Assembly (NCBI GenBank): GCA_021781255.1
Contig: JAJXXG010001211.1
Span: 1-9,984, forward strand
DNA length: 9,984 nt
Source of the DNA: Acidobacteriota bacterium
GTDB taxonomy: Bacteria; Acidobacteriota; Terriglobia; Terriglobales; Acidobacteriaceae
Reading direction: 5' to 3'
This document shows positions 6,598 to 9,984 of this stretch, piece after piece (position 1 is the stretch's first letter; each line of letters begins with the position of its first letter). A program made the position numbers and the translations under genes. The notes beneath the pieces are model-generated. The model saw only the letters and a list, made by a program, of their open reading frames with translations. It was not told where the DNA came from and did no database searches.

Positions 6598-6603
6598 TAT
6601 ACT
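6598..6603 (+). promoter_or_regulatory. Candidate -10 box of the Crp/Fnr regulator gene
   Basis: TATACT matches TATAAT at 5 of 6 positions. It would start transcription near 6610, giving a leader of about 17 bases to ATG 6627. The position 17 bases upstream reads GCGTGT, which is not a -35. The promoter would need an activator, in line with the upstream dyad. Confidence 0.45.
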
Positions 6604-6626
6604 TCAACTTGACCTGCGGATTAGGT

Positions 6627-7340
6627 ATGGCCGGAATACACTCCCATCGCCCCCCGGAAGATTGTCTGAATTGCGAGCATCGCCATCTGCGGATGTTCTG
6701 CAACCTCACGCCTGAGGCTTTGCAGGACTACGACAAGATCGGGATCATGATGAGCCACGCCCGGGGAGCCAAGCTGTTCTCCGAGGGTGACCCAGCGCGG
6801 AACGTCTTTATCATCTGCTTCGGGCAGGTTAAGATCTCTTCCACCTCGCGGGACGGCAAGACCATGATTCTGAAGATTGCCGGGCCCGGCGACGTGATGG
6901 GCCTGAGCGCGGTCCTGGCCAATGTTCCCCACGAAGTGACTGCCGAGGCGATTGAGCCCTGCCAGGTGAAAACCGTGCGCAAGCAGGAGTTTGTGGAGTT
7001 CCTGGGACGGCACGGAATCGCCAGCATGCATGCGGCGCAATCCCTTTCCGGCGAGTATCTGACGGTCTTCCATGATGCCAAGCGGCTGGCGCTTTCCGGC
7101 TCCGCTGCGGGGCGGTTGGCCAGACTGCTGCTCGACTGGGGACGCTCCGCCGCCAACGGCAAGCCGGAGATTCGCTTTACGATGGCGCTGACGCACGAGG
7201 AGATCGCCAACATGGCGGGCACTTCGCGCGAGACAGTGACGCGATTGCTGAATCAGTTCCGCCGCGACCAGTGGATCACAATCAAGGGATCAAGCCTGAC
7301 GATTGTGAAGCCGGATCAGCTGGAACGCCTGACTGCCTGA
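6627..7340 (+). CDS. Crp/Fnr-family regulator with FNR-like cysteines
   Basis: The protein has 237 residues, the usual length for FNR. Cys13-x2-Cys16-x8-Cys25 at the N-terminus and Cys112 after the beta-roll resemble the cysteines that hold the oxygen-labile [4Fe-4S] cluster of FNR (C-x2-C-x5-C and a distant fourth Cys). The spacing differs, so cluster binding is predicted, not shown. The sensor domain spans about 40-125, and the region equivalent to the CRP cAMP pocket (GDVMGLSAVLANVPHEVT) lacks the Glu and Arg. A long dimer helix precedes the winged HTH (about 185-235), with recognition helix TSRETVTRLLNQF (199-211). Arg201, Glu202 and Arg206 align with CRP residues that read TGTGA half-sites; FNR has Val at the first position. 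The start at 6627 follows weak TAGG; an upstream TTG at 6609 would overlap the likely transcription start. Likely targets are both usp genes and itself. Confidence 0.92.
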   Translation: MAGIHSHRPPEDCLNCEHRHLRMFCNLTPEALQDYDKIGIMMSHARGAKLFSEGDPARNVFIICFGQVKISSTSRDGKTMILKIAGPGDVMGLSAVLANVPHEVTAEAIEPCQVKTVRKQEFVEFLGRHGIASMHAAQSLSGEYLTVFHDAKRLALSGSAAGRLARLLLDWGRSAANGKPEIRFTMALTHEEIANMAGTSRETVTRLLNQFRRDQWITIKGSSLTIVKPDQLERLTA

Positions 7341-7379
7341 GGACGGGTCAGCGCGTTCTTTCCTTCTCGATTTAACCGC

Positions 7380-8336
7380 TTAAATTTGCGTGACCAGCTT
7401 TTCCGGCTGGCCGTTGCTCTCCTGCGCCATGGGTTCGTGCAGGGTGAGGACGGGGCAGTGGGCGTGCGCAAGAACGCGGTAGATGGTTCGGTCGCGGGTG
7501 AGGTTCTGCAGCGCGGAGCGGTGAGTGGCGCCGAGCACGATGAGCGATGCGCGCTGCTCAACCGAGGTGGCGAGAATCTCAATGGACGGGTTGCCGTGCA
7601 CGACCAGCGGCTCCACGTGCACGGGACAACCGCACTCGGTGGTGCCAACCGCAGCGGCCAGGTTGCGCAGCTCGTGCAGGGCGGTTGAGGCGAGTCCGGT
7701 GGGCAGGCCCCCGCGCTCCATCTCGTCGATGGGCGGCAGGACATGAAGCAGAACCAGCCGGGCCTGCTGTACGGCTGCTATATGGCAGGCAAGTGCTGCA
7801 CTCGGGCGGGAGGCCTCCCTAAGTGTGGTGGCATGCAGGACGACCTTTTCGCCGCCGCTGCTCCCCACCGGGAGATGAGCCTCGGGTCCCACGGTAATGA
7901 CCGGGAGGTTGACCGAGCGCAGCACTTGTTCTGCTACAGAGCCAAGGAGCAGCTTGCTTACCTTGCTCCGGCTCCGAGTTCCAAGAAGTATGCGGTCTGC
8001 CTGAAACTGCCGCACAGAGGCCGCAATTTGCTGGGCGGCGTTGCCCTCGCGCACCAGGGCATCACAGATGATATTCCTTTCGCGGGCCATGGTGCACCAC
8101 GGCTCCAGGGTTTTTGCAGCAAACTCGATAGCGCCAACGGGATCATAGTAGGGCATTCCCACAGCATCGACGGCCATGCTGCCGCCGCCGGGCAAGACGT
8201 GCAGCAGGATAAGACGTGCTCCCGTCTCCGATGCCTGCCCCATGGCAAAGGTCATCAGCCGCTCCAGGTCAGTCAGGTCCGTTGCGACCAGGATGACTGC
8301 CGGGTGGGTCCACCGGTTTGGCCCCAAATCCGTCAT
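7380..8336 (-). CDS. Tandem-domain universal stress protein (usp2)
   Basis: The protein has 318 residues and two Usp folds. Domain 1 (about 12-150) begins AVILVATDLTDLERLM. Its nucleotide motif reads G119-x2-S122-x9-G132-S133, with Ser in place of the second Gly. Domain 2 (about 163-300) has VLGATHRSALQNLTRDRT (267-284), where the terminal Gly-Ser is lost. Domain 1 might still bind ATP and domain 2 probably does not. ATG 8336 is preferred over ATG 8399, because GAGG lies 8 bases before 8336, whereas 8399 has no ribosome site and directly abuts the operator at 8407-8422. It converges on the Crp/Fnr gene with 39 bases between stops. The shared operator with usp1 indicates co-regulation (inference). 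The aminotransferase gene is upstream on the same strand, with no strong terminator between, so read-through is possible. Confidence 0.92.
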   Translation of the reverse strand: MTDLGPNRWTHPAVILVATDLTDLERLMTFAMGQASETGARLILLHVLPGGGSMAVDAVGMPYYDPVGAIEFAAKTLEPWCTMARERNIICDALVREGNAAQQIAASVRQFQADRILLGTRSRSKVSKLLLGSVAEQVLRSVNLPVITVGPEAHLPVGSSGGEKVVLHATTLREASRPSAALACHIAAVQQARLVLLHVLPPIDEMERGGLPTGLASTALHELRNLAAAVGTTECGCPVHVEPLVVHGNPSIEILATSVEQRASLIVLGATHRSALQNLTRDRTIYRVLAHAHCPVLTLHEPMAQESNGQPEKLVTQI

Positions 8337-8406
8337 CAGGAGCACCTCGTACGAGCAAGGGTGCCACCATACCGGGTGGCTGAATGTGCTGGTAGGCACT
8401 GCGAAA

Positions 8407-8422
8407 TGTGATGCAGGTCACT
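8407..8422 (-). promoter_or_regulatory. Crp/Fnr-type operator (usp2 upstream)
   Basis: On the minus strand AGTGA-CCTGCA-TCACA. With flanks it is AAGTGACCTGCATCACAT, differing from usp1 copy 1 at two central positions only. It is centred 78.5 bp before ATG 8336. A TATGGT hexamer (8371-8366, minus strand) is a possible -10 about 43 bp downstream of the dyad centre. Confidence 0.75.
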
Positions 8423-8457
8423 TATCTTGGGGTAGGCAGAGGCTGCCGATTCGGGTC

Positions 8458-9663
8458 TCAGACCATGCGCCGGAAGTGCGAGCGGCTGGGGTGTGGCGGG
8501 GGAACGATCTCCGCGTTTGAGCCGCTCATCACCTGCAGGAAGGTCTCGCGGAAGGTCCGCATCTCGTCGCGCGTGCCCACGGTTATACGCAGGCTGGTCG
8601 GCCAGGCCGGCCACATTCGGCCGACAAAGACCTGCTTTGCGGCCAGGGCCTGCTGGACCGGAGAGGCCGGGCGGCGCACGTCGAGCATGAAGCAGTTGCT
8701 GTCAGACGGCGTTGTGGCGTAACCCTTGCCGCTGAACCATGCAAGCGTTTCCTGGCGAATGGCGGCGATGGTCTGCTTGCGGGAGGGCACGAGGCCGGGT
8801 TCCAGAAGGCTGGCTTTGGCGGCGGTCATGGCGGTAATCGGCAGAGGATCCTGCCCGCCGAGCGGCACAATCTTTGCGAGCAGATCGGGGCGGCCAATGG
8901 CAAAGCCCATCCTGAGGCCGGCCATTCCGTAGAGCTTGGAGAAGGTGCGCAGGACGATGACGTTTTTGCGCTCCCGGACGAAGCGGAGTGTGCTGGGCGC
9001 GTTGGAGAGATGGATGTAGGCTTCGTCGATCAGGAGAACAGCGTCGGCTGGCACATGGGCGACGGCGTATTCGATATCGGCCTGCGGCGTTACCGTGCCG
9101 GTGGGGTTGTTGGGATTGCAGATGTAGAGGACGCCGGGGTTGGATGCGGCGGCAAGCATGGCCTTGATGTCGTGAGTGGCGGCGCCGTGCGGGTCGGCAA
9201 GAGGCACCTTGAGGATCGGCGCTCCGGAGACCTGGGCGGCCCACGAGGGAGCCTCATAGCCGGGGTCGGCGACCACGAGCGGCCGGGTTTTGCTGGTGAA
9301 GGCGAGCACCGTGTAGTGGAGCGGTGAGGAGGATCCGGCAAAGGCGACTACGCTTTCGGGGTCCAACCCCTCCTGCCGGGCGAACAGCTCGGTCAACTCA
9401 TCTTCCATGTTGAAGAGATAGCGGCCGCCGCGGGGGAGTATGTCGAGGACGGCCTGACGCGCGGCCGGCGAAGGCCCCATGGGATTCTCATTGGCGTCAA
9501 TGTGGATGCCGATGTTGGGGTCGGCGAAGTGGGGACGCGCGGCGAGAGCGAGTTGCTGCTCCGTGACGGGCAAGGCGGCGAGCGCCGATGCGCCGGCGGC
9601 CATGCGGAAAAAGGCGCGGCGGGAGAAGGCCGACCGGAGAGCAGTATCGATGGGCGATTGCAT
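8458..9663 (-). CDS. Tat-exported PLP-dependent aminotransferase, HisC-like (fold type I)
   Basis: The protein has 401 residues. The N-terminus has a twin-arginine signal, SRRAFFR (14-20), followed by an Ala-rich hydrophobic stretch (21-33). The enzyme is therefore predicted to be exported folded, with its cofactor. The mature part shows the class I/II aminotransferase set: NPNNPTG (183-189), DEAY (213-216), the PLP lysine Lys243 in SKLYGMAGLRMGF with Arg251, and a late substrate-carboxylate Arg359 in SLRITVG. The closest well-known relative is histidinol-phosphate aminotransferase, but an exported enzyme is unlikely to serve histidine synthesis and no his genes are nearby. An amino acid or amino-compound transamination outside the cytoplasm is more likely. 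ATG 9663 has AAGGAG 8 bases upstream. The frame remains open to 9897, but the extension is low-complexity and would bury the Tat signal. Only the substrate is uncertain. Confidence 0.9.
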   Translation of the reverse strand: MQSPIDTALRSAFSRRAFFRMAAGASALAALPVTEQQLALAARPHFADPNIGIHIDANENPMGPSPAARQAVLDILPRGGRYLFNMEDELTELFARQEGLDPESVVAFAGSSSPLHYTVLAFTSKTRPLVVADPGYEAPSWAAQVSGAPILKVPLADPHGAATHDIKAMLAAASNPGVLYICNPNNPTGTVTPQADIEYAVAHVPADAVLLIDEAYIHLSNAPSTLRFVRERKNVIVLRTFSKLYGMAGLRMGFAIGRPDLLAKIVPLGGQDPLPITAMTAAKASLLEPGLVPSRKQTIAAIRQETLAWFSGKGYATTPSDSNCFMLDVRRPASPVQQALAAKQVFVGRMWPAWPTSLRITVGTRDEMRTFRETFLQVMSGSNAEIVPPPHPSRSHFRRMV

Positions 9664-9680
9664 TGGCACGGCTCCTTGGA

Positions 9681-9710
9681 ATGGGAATGGGCATGGGAAT
9701 GGAGATGGAC
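9681..9710. repeat. Degenerate hexamer tandem repeat (ATGGGA-type, five units)
   Basis: The units are ATGGGA, ATGGGC, ATGGGA, ATGGAG and ATGGAC, without interruption. They lie just upstream of the aminotransferase ribosome site, in its leader. Unit-number change would alter leader length in steps of 6 bases. Confidence 0.6.
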
Positions 9711-9796
9711 TCATGGAGTTGCCACCGGATCTAAGCGGTGCAGAGCAGGCACGGAATGTTGGGTTAGGACGCGGCGAGGCGGAGACGCCATGTCTC

Positions 9797-9825
9797 AAAA
9801 TAGTCTCGAAGAGGGTGGAAAACAA
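9797..9825 (-). promoter_or_regulatory. Candidate promoter of the aminotransferase gene
   Basis: On the minus strand TTGTTT (9825-9820), a 17-base spacer and TATTTT (9802-9797). The hexamers match the sigma-70 consensus only partly, but the spacing is ideal and the region is AT-rich compared with its surroundings. The leader would be about 125 bases. Confidence 0.3.
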
Positions 9826-9947
9826 GCAGGAAGAATGGGACAGCGCGGCGCTGAGGCAAGCGCCTGCACCGGGCTGGAAACACGAGCGGTGGGGCACGGC
9901 CGAGGAGGAACGGATTGGCGTGCGGGAGCAGGCAAAACAGGTGGGTG

Positions 9948-9975
9948 TTGCATCCAGCGAGGGATGTGGTACACT
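9948..9975 (+). promoter_or_regulatory. Candidate rightward promoter at the window edge
   Basis: TTGCAT (9948-9953), a 16-base spacer and TACACT (9970-9975), preceded by TGG (extended -10). It points out of the window to the right and would drive a gene divergent from the aminotransferase. Confidence 0.4.
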
Positions 9976-9984
9976 TTGCTCGGT

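Larger units (their letters stand above)
9664..9984. other. Upstream region of the aminotransferase gene
   Basis: No credible gene is seen in these 321 bases. They contain the aminotransferase ribosome site (AAGGAG, minus strand, 9672-9677), a degenerate hexamer repeat, a weak minus-strand promoter and a better plus-strand promoter at the right edge. The layout suggests that a divergent gene or RNA starts just beyond the window. Confidence 0.5.

Noticed and set aside
7329..7385. Terminator between the convergent regulator and usp2 genes
   Set aside because: Only a 5-bp CTGAC/GTCAG stem and a 6-bp ATTTAA/TTAAAT dyad are visible, neither with a proper T-run and stable stem.
8337..8399. Upstream ATG at 8399 as usp2 start
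   Set aside because: It lacks a ribosome site and would leave almost no leader after the operator at 8407-8422; ATG 8336 has GAGG at good spacing.
7743..8411. Open frame of 222 codons opposite usp2
   Set aside because: usp2 has clear Usp domains in the other strand; this frame shows no domain and crosses the operator region.
8435..8447. Terminator after the aminotransferase gene
   Set aside because: A 5-bp GGCAG/CTGCC stem with a 3-base loop is too short and is not followed by T residues.
1..9984. CRISPR array, tRNA or rRNA gene, insertion sequence
   Set aside because: No regularly spaced repeats, no cloverleaf or rRNA blocks, and no transposase-like protein were seen in any part of the window.

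Overview
This is a high-GC bacterial window. The gene set suggests an Acidobacteriota (Terriglobia-like) soil bacterium: a probable GH20 hexosaminidase, a large secreted GH3 glucosidase with a PA14 insert, tandem universal stress proteins beside Crp/Fnr regulators, and a Tat-exported HisC-like aminotransferase. The assignment rests on protein resemblance only, because no rRNA or other marker gene is present.

Layout. Left (1-1754): the 3' end of a probable glycoside hydrolase on the plus strand converges on two minus-strand genes, a small protein of unknown function (1443-1754) and a DUF71/Dph6-type PP-loop ATPase (667-1335). Centre-left (1861-4497): a minus-strand GH3 beta-glucosidase with a signal peptide, closed by a clear intrinsic terminator. 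Centre (4498-8457): a stress and redox block. A divergent 350-bp intergenic region carries two tandem Crp/Fnr-type dyads and leads to usp1 (4848-5747). Next come a cyclic-nucleotide-binding-fold protein with no DNA-binding domain (6003-6500) and a full-length Crp/Fnr regulator with an FNR-like cysteine set (6627-7340). A second tandem Usp protein (7380-8336) converges on the regulator. Right (8458-9663): a minus-strand Tat-exported PLP aminotransferase, followed by 321 bp of upstream DNA with a probable rightward promoter at the edge.

Most notable point: the region before usp1 and the region before usp2 share an almost identical 18-bp operator, AAGTGAyCTGmATCACAT. A second GTGA-N6-TCAC dyad lies exactly 22 bp from the usp1 copy, and a degenerate copy lies before the regulator gene itself. 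The regulator's recognition helix has the Arg-Glu-x3-Arg pattern that CRP uses to read TGTGA half-sites, while its N-terminus has cysteines placed like those of the FNR iron-sulfur sensor. The simplest reading is a compact local regulon: a probable oxygen- or redox-sensing regulator that controls itself and two flanking stress proteins, with an HTH-less relative encoded between them. The operators and domain features are visible in the sequence. The regulatory wiring and the signal are inferred.
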